The notes under the pieces are model-generated. The model did not search any database, was not told the DNA's origin, and worked only from the letters and a program-made list of their open reading frames with translations. Shown here in pieces: positions 8,106-16,718 of a stretch of 28,069 nucleotides of DNA. The translations under genes were made by a program, and so were the position numbers. This DNA is from M3007 sp038249605 (GTDB lineage: Bacteria; Bacteroidota; Bacteroidia; Chitinophagales; Saprospiraceae): contig JBBSDH010000028.1 in the NCBI GenBank assembly GCA_038249605.1, positions 1 through 28,069 of the forward strand, given 5' to 3'. Each line of letters begins with the position of its first letter. The stretch's first letter is position 1.

Positions 8106-8972
8106 TCACCTCAACTTCAGGCATTTTTTCAGACTTTCCCGCCAATGCGGTATCTGAAGTCCGAAGGCGGCTTTGATTTTTCCTTTGTTCATAACACTGA
8201 ATGGCGGTCTTTGCGCTGGCGTGGGATATTCGCTGGTTTCAATGGGCAAAACACGGCAGTTCAGTCCGGCGATTTCCATTATGGCGCAGGCAAAATCGTA
8301 CCAACTGCACACACCTTCGTTTGAAAAATGCCAAATGCCCTCCAGCTTTGTTGCTGCAATTTTACCTTTTTCCACGTTATCAATAAGTTGCAACACGACA
8401 TCGACAAGGTCTGGTGCATACGTAGGTGTACCGATTTGATCACAAACCACGCACAGTTCTTCACGTTCCTTTCCCAAGCGCAGCATGGTGTTTACAAAAT
8501 TGGCGCCTTCGTTTGCATACACCCAAGAGAGTCGAAAAATCGTGGCGCTGGGGAGGAGTTTCAAAACGGCTTTTTCACCTTCCAGCTTGGTTCGGGCATA
8601 AACACTTTTGGGCATCGTGGGATCATTTTCCCGAAAGGGTGTGTTTTGCTTGCTGTGGAACACGTAATCCGTCGAAAAATGCACCATGCGCGCTCCTGTT
8701 TGAGCACAGGCTCGTGCGAGGTTGGCCGCACCGGTTACGTTCACCGCCCGGGCACGGGTGGGTTCGCTTTCCGCTTTGTCCACAGCCGTGTAAGCAGCAC
8801 AGTTTAGCACCCACCGAATGTTGTTTTTTTTGAAAAAAGCCGACACGGCGCGGCGGCTGGTAATGTCGAGTTCGGCAGAAGTGGTGTATAAAAAAAGGAT
8901 ATCGGGAAATGCCGGAGCAAGATCCCGGAAACAACGACCGAGTTGTCCGCCAGCGCCAGTAATGAGCATCAT
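8106..8972 (-). CDS. rfbD: dTDP-4-dehydrorhamnose reductase (RmlD/RfbD)
   Basis: A protein of about 289 residues of the extended short-chain dehydrogenase family. It begins MMLITGAGGQLG (NADPH-binding TGxxGQLG) and carries the RmlD signatures NCAAYTAVDKAE, the active-site STDYVF, YxxxK as YARTK, and FRLSWVYA. RmlD makes the last step of dTDP-L-rhamnose synthesis, reducing dTDP-4-dehydro-L-rhamnose in the cytoplasm for surface polysaccharide. Two adjacent ATG codons (8972 and 8969) are possible starts; upstream in-frame codons give a poor N-terminus. The gene is convergent with the merR-type gene and divergent from the DUF5916 gene. rmlA, rmlB and rmlC are not in the window, so the pathway genes appear scattered. 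Confidence 0.9.
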   Translation of the reverse strand: MMLITGAGGQLGRCFRDLAPAFPDILFLYTTSAELDITSRRAVSAFFKKNNIRWVLNCAAYTAVDKAESEPTRARAVNVTGAANLARACAQTGARMVHFSTDYVFHSKQNTPFRENDPTMPKSVYARTKLEGEKAVLKLLPSATIFRLSWVYANEGANFVNTMLRLGKEREELCVVCDQIGTPTYAPDLVDVVLQLIDNVEKGKIAATKLEGIWHFSNEGVCSWYDFACAIMEIAGLNCRVLPIETSEYPTPAQRPPFSVMNKGKIKAAFGLQIPHWRESLKKCLKLR

Positions 8973-9042
8973 ACGTCGTATATCATTGGTGGTAAATCGC
9001 AAATCCGAATCACGCGGTAAAAGTATTGAAGGAATGAAACAG

Positions 9043-9050
9043 CAAACATA
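9043..9050 (-). promoter_or_regulatory. -7 element of rfbD
   Basis: TATGTTTG on the minus strand matches TAnnTTTG, giving a leader of about 65 bases. No TTG is seen at the expected -33 distance. Confidence 0.35.
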
Positions 9051-9085
9051 GCGTTTGTTGTAGGGTAAATGATGGATTCAGGATA

Positions 9086-9093
9086 TACTTTTG
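9086..9093 (+). promoter_or_regulatory. -7 element of the DUF5916 gene
   Basis: TACTTTTG matches TAnnTTTG. It lies 36 bases from the divergent rfbD element, and the transcript would start near 9099, just before the palindrome at 9108-9126. The -33 element is not recognisable. Confidence 0.4.
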
Positions 9094-9107
9094 CATCCCT
9101 GTTCAGG

Positions 9108-9143
9108 TTGGTCGACGGTCGACCAAACCGACCATTGACCACC
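9108..9143 (+). repeat. Palindrome and heptamer repeat in the DUF5916 leader
   Basis: TTGGTCGACGGTCGACCAA (9108-9126) is a perfect 9-base dyad around one base; it contains GGTCGAC twice in tandem. After CAAACC, two further heptamers GACCATT and GACCACC follow (9130-9143). As RNA it could fold into a 7-bp hairpin close to the 5' end of the transcript. Related heptamers occur at 14725-14766. Confidence 0.55.
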
Positions 9144-9152
9144 GCCACTGCT

Positions 9153-11423
9153 ATGAAACTGCCCTTTACCATCTTTCTCTTTTGCCCTTTCCTTCTGTTT
9201 TCCCAAACCGGCATCACGGAGGGTGAAAATACGCTCGGCTTAAACAGCACAATTGGCGCCATCAAACTGGACGGTTTCATCGACGAAGCCGATTGGCAAA
9301 ATGCGCCCGTGGCTACCGGTTTTATTCGTACGTTTCCGGTAGATACCGGACTGGCAAGCACCCAAACGGAGGTGCGTATGTTGTTCGACGACAAGTTTTT
9401 ATACATCTCGGCTGTTTGCCGGCAGGCAAAAAAAAGCTATACCATTACCAGCCTGAAACGCGATTTCCCCATCGGCACCAGCGACGAGTTCAATGTGCTC
9501 ATTGATCCTTTCAAGGACGGCTTAAACGGCTTCCTTTTTGGTGTAAACCCGCTCAACGTACAACATGAAGCACTGATCGACAACGGCACTACCCTGTCGT
9601 TCGAATGGGACAACAAATGGTACTCGGCGGTGCACAACGGCGAGGATACCTGGACGGTGGAGATGGCCATCCCTTTCAAAACGCTGCGTTACAAACGAAA
9701 TGAAGGCGACAACCAGTGGCGCATGAATTTTATTCGCAGCCGCATGCAAAACTGGGAAGTGAGCACCTGGCAACCTATTCCGCGACAATTCAACACCCAC
9801 AACCTGGCTTTTGCTGGTCGCATCGATTGGGTCAAACCGCCTCCAAAACCCGGAGCCAACGTTACACTAATCCCATACGTCACCGGAAGCGGCAACATCA
9901 TTTATGCCCCCGACCCCGTATCCCAGAAACGTGAAGGCACCTCTGATTTCGATGCGGGATTTGGTGGCGACGCCAAAATCGGCATCACGCCCTCGCTCAA
10001 CCTTGACCTGACCTTCAACCCCGATTTTTCGCAGGTTGAGGTGGACCGGCAGGTAGCCAACCTGAGCCGTTTTGAGCTTTTTTTTCCTGAAAGAAGGCAG
10101 TTTTTTCTCGAAAACCGCGACTTGTTTGCCATGTTTGGGTTTCCCGACAGCCGACCTTTTTTTTCACGCCGCATCGGTTTGGCCGATACGTCGGCCGATC
10201 GCTCCAACCGCTATGCGCAGGTGCCCATCCTGGCAGGCGCCAGGCTGAGCGGCAAACTGACCGACAAACTGCGCATGGGCCTGCTCAGCATGCAAACCGC
10301 CAAACTTGATTTAAGTGGCAACCGAAGTTTGCCCGCCGCCAATTTTACTGTCGCTACCCTCCAGCATAAGGTATTTGATCGCAGTGCAATAAGCGGCATT
10401 TTGGTAAACAAACAAAATTTCCTCGACGGCCTGACCGACACCGAAAAAGCAAATTACGAGCCCTGGAACCGAGTGGCCGGGCTGGAATACAACCTCTATT
10501 CGGCCGACAACCGTTGGGAAGGCGAATGGTATTACCACCGTTCTTTTTCGCCCGACGAAAAGCAGCGCGGACAAACGCTGGCCAGCTTTCTGGGGTACAA
10601 CGACCGGCATTTAAACGCCAACCTGGGTTACATGATGGTCGACAGCTTTTACTCGGCCGAAGCCGGGTTTGTGCCGCGAATTGGCGTTCAGAACTTTTAC
10701 CCGGGCGTTGGTTTTACCTTTTATCCCGATCACAAATACCTCAACACGTGGTCGACGGGTGTGGAGGGTGGTGTTTCGGCCAGCCTGGAATTTCAGGAAA
10801 CCGACCGCGACCTTTCCTTGTATGTGGATGCAACGTTGAAAGACCAGTCGGGTCTTACGCTGTTGGCCTACAACACCTATACGTACTTGTTTGAGCCTTT
10901 CAACCCCAGTAATGTGGACGAACCTGGTGTTTTGCCGTTGCCAGGCATGGAGGGGTACACGTATTCCGGTTTTGGAGCGAACCTTTACACCAGTCCAAGC
11001 TACGATGTACAAGGCAACTTGGAAATGCGCGTCGGGCAGTATTTCAACGGCACTTGGTTCAGGGCAGACGGCGAACTCAACTTTCGATGGCAGCCTGTGG
11101 GCACGCTTGGAATCAGTTACAGTTATACCGACATCCGTTTGCCCGATCCTTATGCCAGCACCAGTTTCTGGATCCTGGGTCCGAGGGCCGAATTGTCGTT
11201 CAGCAGAAATGTATTTTTCAGTGCATTTTTGCAATACAATACACAATTCAACAACATCAACGTTAATACACGACTGCAATGGCGTTTTGCACCGGTTTCG
11301 GACGTGTTTTTGGTTTATACCGATAACTCCTTTGCAGAAACCATACCCGGTGCCGATGTTCGTTTGGGCACGCCCAAAAACAAGGCGCTGGTACTTAAGG
11401 TCGTGTATTGGCTGAATTTGTAA
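9153..11423 (+). CDS. DUF5916 outer-membrane protein with CBM9-like N-terminal domain
   Basis: A 756-residue exported protein. The ATG at 9153 starts a clean signal peptide (KLPFTIFLFCPFLLFSQ); an in-frame reading from 9069 only adds non-signal sequence. Residues about 25-190 form a CBM9-like beta-sandwich (IKLDGFIDEADWQNAP, DDKFLYISAVC, EMAIPFKTLR). The rest is the DUF5916 part, beginning LDLTFNPDFSQVEVDRQV and FFPERRQFFLENRDLF, with alternating beta-strands ending in VLKVVYWLNL, as expected for an outer-membrane barrel. The family is common in Bacteroidota, often near peptidases or transporters; its substrate is not established to my knowledge. It is followed 61 bases later by the glucosaminidase lipoprotein gene, which has its own promoter candidate. 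Confidence 0.85.
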   Translation: MKLPFTIFLFCPFLLFSQTGITEGENTLGLNSTIGAIKLDGFIDEADWQNAPVATGFIRTFPVDTGLASTQTEVRMLFDDKFLYISAVCRQAKKSYTITSLKRDFPIGTSDEFNVLIDPFKDGLNGFLFGVNPLNVQHEALIDNGTTLSFEWDNKWYSAVHNGEDTWTVEMAIPFKTLRYKRNEGDNQWRMNFIRSRMQNWEVSTWQPIPRQFNTHNLAFAGRIDWVKPPPKPGANVTLIPYVTGSGNIIYAPDPVSQKREGTSDFDAGFGGDAKIGITPSLNLDLTFNPDFSQVEVDRQVANLSRFELFFPERRQFFLENRDLFAMFGFPDSRPFFSRRIGLADTSADRSNRYAQVPILAGARLSGKLTDKLRMGLLSMQTAKLDLSGNRSLPAANFTVATLQHKVFDRSAISGILVNKQNFLDGLTDTEKANYEPWNRVAGLEYNLYSADNRWEGEWYYHRSFSPDEKQRGQTLASFLGYNDRHLNANLGYMMVDSFYSAEAGFVPRIGVQNFYPGVGFTFYPDHKYLNTWSTGVEGGVSASLEFQETDRDLSLYVDATLKDQSGLTLLAYNTYTYLFEPFNPSNVDEPGVLPLPGMEGYTYSGFGANLYTSPSYDVQGNLEMRVGQYFNGTWFRADGELNFRWQPVGTLGISYSYTDIRLPDPYASTSFWILGPRAELSFSRNVFFSAFLQYNTQFNNINVNTRLQWRFAPVSDVFLVYTDNSFAETIPGADVRLGTPKNKALVLKVVYWLNL

Positions 11424-11431
11424 TTGTTGTG

Positions 11432-11450
11432 TTACATTTGTACAATGTAA
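11432..11450 (+). promoter_or_regulatory. Promoter and overlapping dyad of the glucosaminidase gene
   Basis: TACATTTG (11433-11440) matches TAnnTTTG. It sits inside TTACATTTGTACAATGTAA, a 7-base dyad with a 5-base centre that also covers the likely transcription start near 11446, so a protein bound here would block the promoter. The TTACA-N9-TGTAA form equals that of the merR leader dyad. Confidence 0.45.
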
Positions 11451-11484
11451 TCTACCCCTTTTATCCAACCATAAAAACCTTCGT

Positions 11485-13002
11485 ATGAAACATTTGTTCG
11501 GATTTTCGTTTGTTATCCTGTTTTTAGCCTCGGGCTGCAGCCTTTTCAAAACCACGTCGAAGGGTGGCGGCACAGGACTGCCCAATCCGGCACCTATGAC
11601 CAGATCCGCATCAATCGCCCCATCCGACCGCAATACTGCCTATGTGGATCGCTACGTTGAGTCCGCAGTATTGGAAATGGAACGCGGAGGCGTACCGGCC
11701 AGCATCATTCTCGCCCAGGGCATCCTGGAAAGCGGTGCAGGCACCAGTAATTTGGCCATGGAAGCCAACAACCATTTCGGTGTGAAATGTGGAAGCGACT
11801 GGAGAGGTGAAACCTTTTACAAAAAAGACGACGATCCCGGCTTGTCTTGCTTCCGCAAATACAACAACGTTTCGGAAAGTTATTACGACCACGGCGAGTT
11901 TTTGCGCAATCCCAGAAAAGCCAGCATTTATGGATCTCTTTTCGAACTCGACCGTACCGACTACAAAGGTTGGGCCCGTGGTTTGCAATCTGCCGGCTAT
12001 GCCACTGCCAAAGACTATTCCGACAAACTCATCAACATCATCGAGCGTTACCGCCTGTACGAATACGACAAACCCGGCGCCATTACCAACTACAACAAAC
12101 CCGCACCGGTTACACCTCCTCCCCCAACGACCAACCCGCAAACCTATCCCAACACAACGACCAATCCGCAAACTTATCCCACACAACCCAATACCGGTCA
12201 GGCCGTAGTCGTACCACCACCCGCCGAACGCATCGGTCGTGTAAACGAGGTCAAACTCTTGCTGAGTGCAGAAGGTGAAACCATGGGCGGCATTGCCAAA
12301 GCCTTGCAAATTAAGCCCGAAGATATTTCCAGGTACAACGAAAACAAATACGCCTTAACCCAACGTCTGAATGCCAACCAGCGCATTTTTGTGCAGGCCA
12401 AAAAAAGTTCCTGGAAAGGCCGTGCTACCTACCATTTTGTGCAGGACGATCAAACGATGTTTGAGATTTCGCAGTTGTACGGGGTCACGCTCGACAAACT
12501 GTACGAGCGCAACGCAATGAGACCCGGCCAGGAACCCCTGTCTGGCCAAAAAGTTAGGCTGAAAGGCAGTCCACTGAGTGGTGAAAGCGTTGCCTTGCGC
12601 AACCCTGAACCTGCGGCAGCGGCAGTTACACCGGCAACGCCATTCAACAATTCCGTACCTCCACAGGTGGAGGATGAAGAATTTTTGTTCGAAGAAGAAG
12701 CGGTACCCGTCTCCGAACAACCCCAGCCAATACCCCCTCGTCCTGCAACAACCAACACCCCCTACCCCAACGATCCTGTTCCTGCTTCAGCTACCACTAC
12801 CAAGCCGGGCGATACCACCGCAACCAAACCTCCTGCTACAACGCCACCACCGGCTGCTGGTGACAACTTCCATATGGTAGCTAAAGGCGACACCTTGTTC
12901 AGCATCGCAAGGAAATACAACACCACCGTTTCCAACATCAGAAAATGGAACAACATGCCCGATGATACGGTGAAGATTGGTCAGAAACTGCGGGTCAAGT
13001 AA
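11485..13002 (+). CDS. Glucosaminidase-type peptidoglycan hydrolase lipoprotein with LysM domains
   Basis: A 505-residue lipoprotein: signal peptide ending in the lipobox ASGC (Cys18), followed by a glucosaminidase domain (about 50-195) with YVDRYVESAVLEME, ILAQGILESGAGTSNLA (catalytic Glu region) and NNHFGVKC. Pro/Thr-rich linkers with a short NPQTYP repeat join it to LysM-like modules: two divergent ones in the middle (GETMGGIAKALQIKPEDI and QTMFEISQLYGVTLDKL) and one canonical at the C-terminus (GDTLFSIARKYNTTVSNI). The enzyme should cleave the glycan strand of peptidoglycan in the periplasm, for growth, division or daughter-cell separation. Its promoter lies under a dyad at 11432-11450. 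The DUF4112 gene follows after 36 bases. Confidence 0.9.
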   Translation: MKHLFGFSFVILFLASGCSLFKTTSKGGGTGLPNPAPMTRSASIAPSDRNTAYVDRYVESAVLEMERGGVPASIILAQGILESGAGTSNLAMEANNHFGVKCGSDWRGETFYKKDDDPGLSCFRKYNNVSESYYDHGEFLRNPRKASIYGSLFELDRTDYKGWARGLQSAGYATAKDYSDKLINIIERYRLYEYDKPGAITNYNKPAPVTPPPPTTNPQTYPNTTTNPQTYPTQPNTGQAVVVPPPAERIGRVNEVKLLLSAEGETMGGIAKALQIKPEDISRYNENKYALTQRLNANQRIFVQAKKSSWKGRATYHFVQDDQTMFEISQLYGVTLDKLYERNAMRPGQEPLSGQKVRLKGSPLSGESVALRNPEPAAAAVTPATPFNNSVPPQVEDEEFLFEEEAVPVSEQPQPIPPRPATTNTPYPNDPVPASATTTKPGDTTATKPPATTPPPAAGDNFHMVAKGDTLFSIARKYNTTVSNIRKWNNMPDDTVKIGQKLRVK

Positions 13003-13038
13003 AGGTATTATCTTGGCCCTGGAAAACGACCCTACACC

Positions 13039-13527
13039 ATGAACACTACCCCCCTTCAGGATGCCGACATCGAACGCCTCGACAATCTCGCCGCATGGCT
13101 CGACGATCGATTCCGTATTCCTGGAACCAACATGCGCTTCGGGGTCGACGCGTTGGTCGGTCTGGTGCCTTATGTAGGCGACATAAGCAGTTTCATTGTT
13201 TCTGGCATACTTTTTCACACCATGTGGCGCAAGGGCGCCGGTGTGATGCTGATGCTGCGCATGATGGGCAACCTTATGCTCGACGCCATCGTTGGCGTAA
13301 TACCTTTCATCGGCGACCTGTTCGACTTCGGGTTCAAAGCCAACCGACGCAACGTAAATTTGCTTAAAGGATATTATGCCGACGGCAATGCCAAACCAAG
13401 CGCTAAAATGTCGTTGTTTGTGCTCGGACTGATTTTCCTCGCCATGTTCATGGCTTTGCTTTGGGCTGTGTGGACAGTTTCAGCTTATCTTTTCACGTCT
13501 CTTTGGAACTTGGTAGCTGGTTCCTGA
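13039..13527 (+). CDS. DUF4112 membrane protein
   Basis: A 162-residue protein with the family signature: LDDRFRIPGTNMRFGVDALVGLVPYVGD, then a repeat-like VGVIPFIGDLFDFGFKANRRN. Membrane segments lie around 50-65 and 75-95, and the C-terminal one at about 125-155 (LFVLGLIFLAMFMALLWAVW) is clear. DUF4112 proteins are small integral membrane proteins of unknown role. The ATG at 13039 is the only sensible start. The gene lies between the glucosaminidase and DUF4105 genes with short gaps (36 and 25 bases), suggesting a common transcript linked to the cell envelope. Confidence 0.85.
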   Translation: MNTTPLQDADIERLDNLAAWLDDRFRIPGTNMRFGVDALVGLVPYVGDISSFIVSGILFHTMWRKGAGVMLMLRMMGNLMLDAIVGVIPFIGDLFDFGFKANRRNVNLLKGYYADGNAKPSAKMSLFVLGLIFLAMFMALLWAVWTVSAYLFTSLWNLVAGS

Positions 13528-13552
13528 TTTCCTTCTGCTTTAAAAACAAACC

Positions 13553-14710
13553 ATGCGCCGGTTGCTTTTTTTCTTCTCCTTTTTGCTGACCACGAGTATT
13601 GTCGCTCAAATACCCTTGAGCGACAGCGCAACCATCAGTCTGGTTACTGTTGCGCCGGGCGCCGAACTTTACAGCATTTACGGCCACAGCGCCCTGCGTG
13701 TTCGCGACCGCTCGCAAAACCTCGACCGTTGCTACAACTACGGCACATTCGAATTTGACCAGCCTGGTTTCATCGTGAAATTCATGCGGGGCAAACTGTT
13801 GTATTATGTAAATCCGGAACCCGGACGCGCTTTCGAACGCGGCAATTTAGCCGACCAGCGGAGTATGGTGGAACAGCAACTCAACCTGAACCAACCCCAA
13901 AAACAGGCGCTTTTTTCCCTGCTGCAAGACAACATTCGGGAGGAAAACAAATTTTACAAATACGATTTTTTTTACGACAACTGCGCCACGCGCATACGGG
14001 ACATTGTTAAAAAGCCTTACGGAGAAAAGTTCATCTACAGCTCCAACGGCACGGGAAAATCCACCACGATGCGCCAGTTGCTCGACCCTTTTCAGCGCAA
14101 CTATGCCTGGACGGACTTTGGCATCGACATCATCCTCGGTATGCCTGCCGATAAAAAAGCCTCACCCGAAGACCATATGTTTTTGCCCGAAGGCATGATG
14201 AAGGCTTTCAACCAAACCAAAACGCCGGACGGAACGCCGCTTGTTTCCGGCGTCAGAAACATTCCCGACACGCCGCTTTCCGGCGAAGTCATTTTACCCT
14301 ACAACAGGTTTAGCAAACCCATGTTTGTCAGCTTGCTCGTTTTTGCCCTGGGTTTGTTCACCATGCGTTACCCCAAAGCCGAACGCATTTTCAACGGTGT
14401 GTTTTATTTTGTTTTGGGCGTTGCCGGACTGATTATTTTTTTCCTGTGGTTCCTCACCGATCACCTCGCCACCAAAAACAACCTCAATATTTTTTGGGCT
14501 TTGCCAATCAACCTTTTTTATTTCTGGCGCAATCCACGGGCAACCAACGTGCGGAAATACCATTTGTTCACCGGCTGCTTGGCCGTTCTGGTGTTGCTCC
14601 TCTGGCCATTCGGTTTGCAGGAATTTCCTTTGCCTGCGCTGCCTTTGGTGGTACTGATCGCCATCAAAGGTTTGTGGCCGATTATTTTTAATCGGCAGAC
14701 GGCAGTTTGA
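13553..14710 (+). CDS. DUF4105 (Lnb N-terminal-like) protein with C-terminal membrane segments
   Basis: A 385-residue protein with a signal peptide (RRLLFFFSFLLTTSIVA), a periplasmic DUF4105 domain (about 20-230) and four to five hydrophobic segments from about 255 to the end. Family motifs visible: IYGHSALRV, YNYGTFEFDQPGF, GKLLYYV and FFYDNCATRIRD; the conserved His and Cys fit a papain-like fold. In enterococci the related Lnb acts as a lipoprotein N-acyl transfer enzyme; applying that here is inference. It is the last gene of the plus-strand envelope run and converges on the WD40 gene, with heptamer repeats between them. Confidence 0.82.
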   Translation: MRRLLFFFSFLLTTSIVAQIPLSDSATISLVTVAPGAELYSIYGHSALRVRDRSQNLDRCYNYGTFEFDQPGFIVKFMRGKLLYYVNPEPGRAFERGNLADQRSMVEQQLNLNQPQKQALFSLLQDNIREENKFYKYDFFYDNCATRIRDIVKKPYGEKFIYSSNGTGKSTTMRQLLDPFQRNYAWTDFGIDIILGMPADKKASPEDHMFLPEGMMKAFNQTKTPDGTPLVSGVRNIPDTPLSGEVILPYNRFSKPMFVSLLVFALGLFTMRYPKAERIFNGVFYFVLGVAGLIIFFLWFLTDHLATKNNLNIFWALPINLFYFWRNPRATNVRKYHLFTGCLAVLVLLLWPFGLQEFPLPALPLVVLIAIKGLWPIIFNRQTAV

Positions 14711-14724
14711 TCAACGCCCCTTTT

Positions 14725-14766
14725 GACTGGCGACTGTGGACTATTGACTATCGACTATTGACCAAA
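14725..14766. repeat. Heptamer tandem repeat between convergent genes
   Basis: Six consecutive 7-base units of the type GACTATT (GACTGGC, GACTGTG, GACTATT, GACTATC, GACTATT, GACCAAA). The run overlaps the last codons and stop of the WD40 gene on the minus strand (residues IVDSQ). Confidence 0.7.
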
Positions 14767-15643
14767 CCGCCATCGTTCGGTCATCGCTGCACGAAATAAG
14801 TCCATCGTTCATCCATAGGAGGTTGTTGACGGAATTGACGTGGCCGCCGTAACGGATGGTATCGATCACTTTCAGCAATTCGACGGTTTGAGTGTCCCAT
14901 ATTTTAATGGAACGGTCGCGGCTGGCGCTGGCGAGGTAACGGCCGTCGGGAGAACAGGCGAGGTGGTTAACGGTGTACTTGTGTGCTGGCCAACTGCCTT
15001 CGAGTGTGTTGGTGTGAAGGTTCCACAGGCGCAGCATGGCGTCGCGGCCACCGCTGAAAAGTTTGCTGCCGTCGGGTGCATACAACAGGCAAAAGACTGA
15101 AGGATCGTGGGCTTTTTTCAAAACTTCTTTGATGGAGAGTGTCGTTGCATCGAGCAGATAAATGCTGCCGTCGCTGGCGCCTATGGCCAGTTCGTTGCGC
15201 CCGGGACTGTGTACCATGCAGCGCAGGGCCTTGTTGCTGAGGTGCAGACTTTCCAGAGCACGGCCGGTTGAGACATCCCATCGGGATAAAATGCCATCAC
15301 CGCCGACAGAAAACACGTGGTTTTCCACTTTTAGCAGATCGTAAACGCCTTTTTGATGGTGTTGGATGTTGCGGGTTTGTTCCGGATGGCTGAGGTTGAT
15401 CCAATGTACGCCGCCGTTCATGTTGCCGGCTACGAGGGTATCTAGTTTGGGCAAACTGATCAATGAAAAAACTTGGGTTTCGACCGAAGCGAGCAGGTGT
15501 CCGGTTTCCGGGTCGTCGTGGTTCCAGGCAACGATCCAGCCATCACCACCGGCGGAGATCCATTGGCGGGGTTGTATTCCGGCACACAACGCATAAATGG
15601 CAGCGTTGTGGCCGGTACAGGTATGTTTTTTTGTTACAATCAC
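14741..15643 (-). CDS. WD40 repeat protein
   Basis: A 300-residue beta-propeller with about seven WD40 blades; clear ones read SKLFSGGRDAMLRLWNLHT, YLASASRDRSIKIWDTQ and GLISCSDDRTMAVWSI. No signal peptide, so it is probably a cytoplasmic scaffold; partners are not visible from sequence. The start is GTG at 15643, three bases after the serA stop codon; no ATG is available before the first blade (CTGHNAAIYAL). This spacing implies translational coupling to serA. The C-terminal end is formed by the heptamer repeat at 14725, suggesting the repeat expanded into the gene. Such a WD40 gene is common in Bacteroidota, but its role is not known to me. Confidence 0.88.
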   Translation of the reverse strand: MIVTKKHTCTGHNAAIYALCAGIQPRQWISAGGDGWIVAWNHDDPETGHLLASVETQVFSLISLPKLDTLVAGNMNGGVHWINLSHPEQTRNIQHHQKGVYDLLKVENHVFSVGGDGILSRWDVSTGRALESLHLSNKALRCMVHSPGRNELAIGASDGSIYLLDATTLSIKEVLKKAHDPSVFCLLYAPDGSKLFSGGRDAMLRLWNLHTNTLEGSWPAHKYTVNHLACSPDGRYLASASRDRSIKIWDTQTVELLKVIDTIRYGGHVNSVNNLLWMNDGLISCSDDRTMAVWSIVDSQ

Positions 15644-15646
15644 AGA

Positions 15647-16600
15647 TTACTTGTCGTCGCCGAAAAAGGCCAGGATTTTGTCGGCCAGTTCCATGCCTAT
15701 GTACCCTTGTGCTTCGAGGGTACTTGCTCCGATGTGTGGCGAAACGGAAACGAGTGGGTGTTTGAGCAGGCTTTCGCGTGGGGAGGGTTCGTTTTCGAAA
15801 ACATCCAGACCGGCGCCGCCAACTTTTCCACGATCGAGGGCTGCGAGGAGGGCTTCCTCATCTATTGAGCCACCGCGGGCGGTGTTGATGAGCACAACGC
15901 CGTCGCGCATTTTTGCCAGTTCATCAGCCCCGATCAGCGGTTTGCCGATACCTGGCAGGTGGAGGGTCAATACGTCTGATTCGCGGATGATTTTTTCAAA
16001 CGACTCTGCGCGAATCGTCACATTGAGTTTAAGGTCGGGGAACTGCTGCAATTGGATACTGACCTCCGCTTCCTGCACAAATGGATCGTGGGCGCGAACG
16101 TTCATACCCAGGCCAAGGGCCATTTTGGCGACTTCCTGACCAATGCGGCCAAAGCCGAGGATGCCGAGGGTTTTGCCGCGCAATTGTGTGCCGGTTTCGT
16201 AATTTTTCTTGAGGCGTTTGAAATCGCCACCGGCCATTTCACGGTTGCTGCGGTGCAACATGCGCGAAAGTGCAAACATGTGTGCAAAGGCAAGTTCTGC
16301 TACTGCGCGCGACGAAGCTTTGGGTGTATTGAACACAGCGATGCCTTTGCTTTCAGCGTATTCCACGTCGATGTTGTCGAGACCAACACCGCCACGGGCG
16401 ATAATTTTCAGGTTTTTGCCTGCATCGATGACTTCGCGTGTTACTTTGGTAGCGCTGCGCACGATAAGCACGTCGAAATCTCCCATACGCGAAGTCAAAG
16501 CCTCTTGTGGAATCTTATCCTCCTCTACCAGGTATTCTGCCTCTTCAAGGAGCAATTTTCCGTCGGGATGAATCCCGTCGTTGGCCAAAATTCTGATCAT
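15647..16600 (-). CDS. serA: D-3-phosphoglycerate dehydrogenase, short form
   Basis: A 317-residue D-2-hydroxyacid dehydrogenase. The NAD-binding motif is LGILGFGRIGQE; catalytic Arg242 is in NTARGG, Glu269 in DVFENEP and His289 in SPHIGAST. The N-terminal substrate domain contains LIVRSATKVTREVID and IIARGGVGLDNID, typical of phosphoglycerate dehydrogenases. It lacks the C-terminal ACT domain of the long form. The reaction oxidises 3-phosphoglycerate to 3-phosphohydroxypyruvate, first step of serine synthesis. Other hydroxyacid dehydrogenases look alike, but the substrate-domain motifs favour SerA. It has a strong promoter at 16656-16684 and is coupled to the downstream WD40 gene. serC is not in the window. 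Confidence 0.85.
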   Translation of the reverse strand: MIRILANDGIHPDGKLLLEEAEYLVEEDKIPQEALTSRMGDFDVLIVRSATKVTREVIDAGKNLKIIARGGVGLDNIDVEYAESKGIAVFNTPKASSRAVAELAFAHMFALSRMLHRSNREMAGGDFKRLKKNYETGTQLRGKTLGILGFGRIGQEVAKMALGLGMNVRAHDPFVQEAEVSIQLQQFPDLKLNVTIRAESFEKIIRESDVLTLHLPGIGKPLIGADELAKMRDGVVLINTARGGSIDEEALLAALDRGKVGGAGLDVFENEPSPRESLLKHPLVSVSPHIGASTLEAQGYIGMELADKILAFFGDDK

Positions 16601-16655
16601 GTTTTATGGTATGTTTTAGCGCTGATGGGCCCAATTTATTGTCACCCAAAGAATG

Positions 16656-16684
16656 CAAAGGTAGTTCTTTGGACATGGAAACAA
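16656..16684 (-). promoter_or_regulatory. serA promoter
   Basis: TTG (16682-16684), 18 bases, then TACCTTTG (16656-16663) on the minus strand: an exact match to the Bacteroidota sigma-A-type promoter. The leader is about 50 bases. It lies between the nSTAND stop codon and serA, so serA is transcribed independently of the cassette. Confidence 0.65.
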
Positions 16685-16718
16685 GGCACTTGAAAAGCTT
16701 TTCCCAAAAACATAATGT

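Noticed and set aside
10611..11633. 340-codon open frame on the minus strand
   Set aside because: It is antisense to the DUF5916 and glucosaminidase genes; the long frame is explained by GC-rich third positions on the coding strand.
16052..16693. 213-codon open frame on the plus strand
   Set aside because: It is antisense to serA and its promoter; no motif and no promoter of its own.
16692..16703. GAAAAGCTTTTC as a terminator after the nSTAND gene
   Set aside because: It is a loopless 12-base palindrome with weak A-T pairing and overlaps the upstream edge of the serA promoter.
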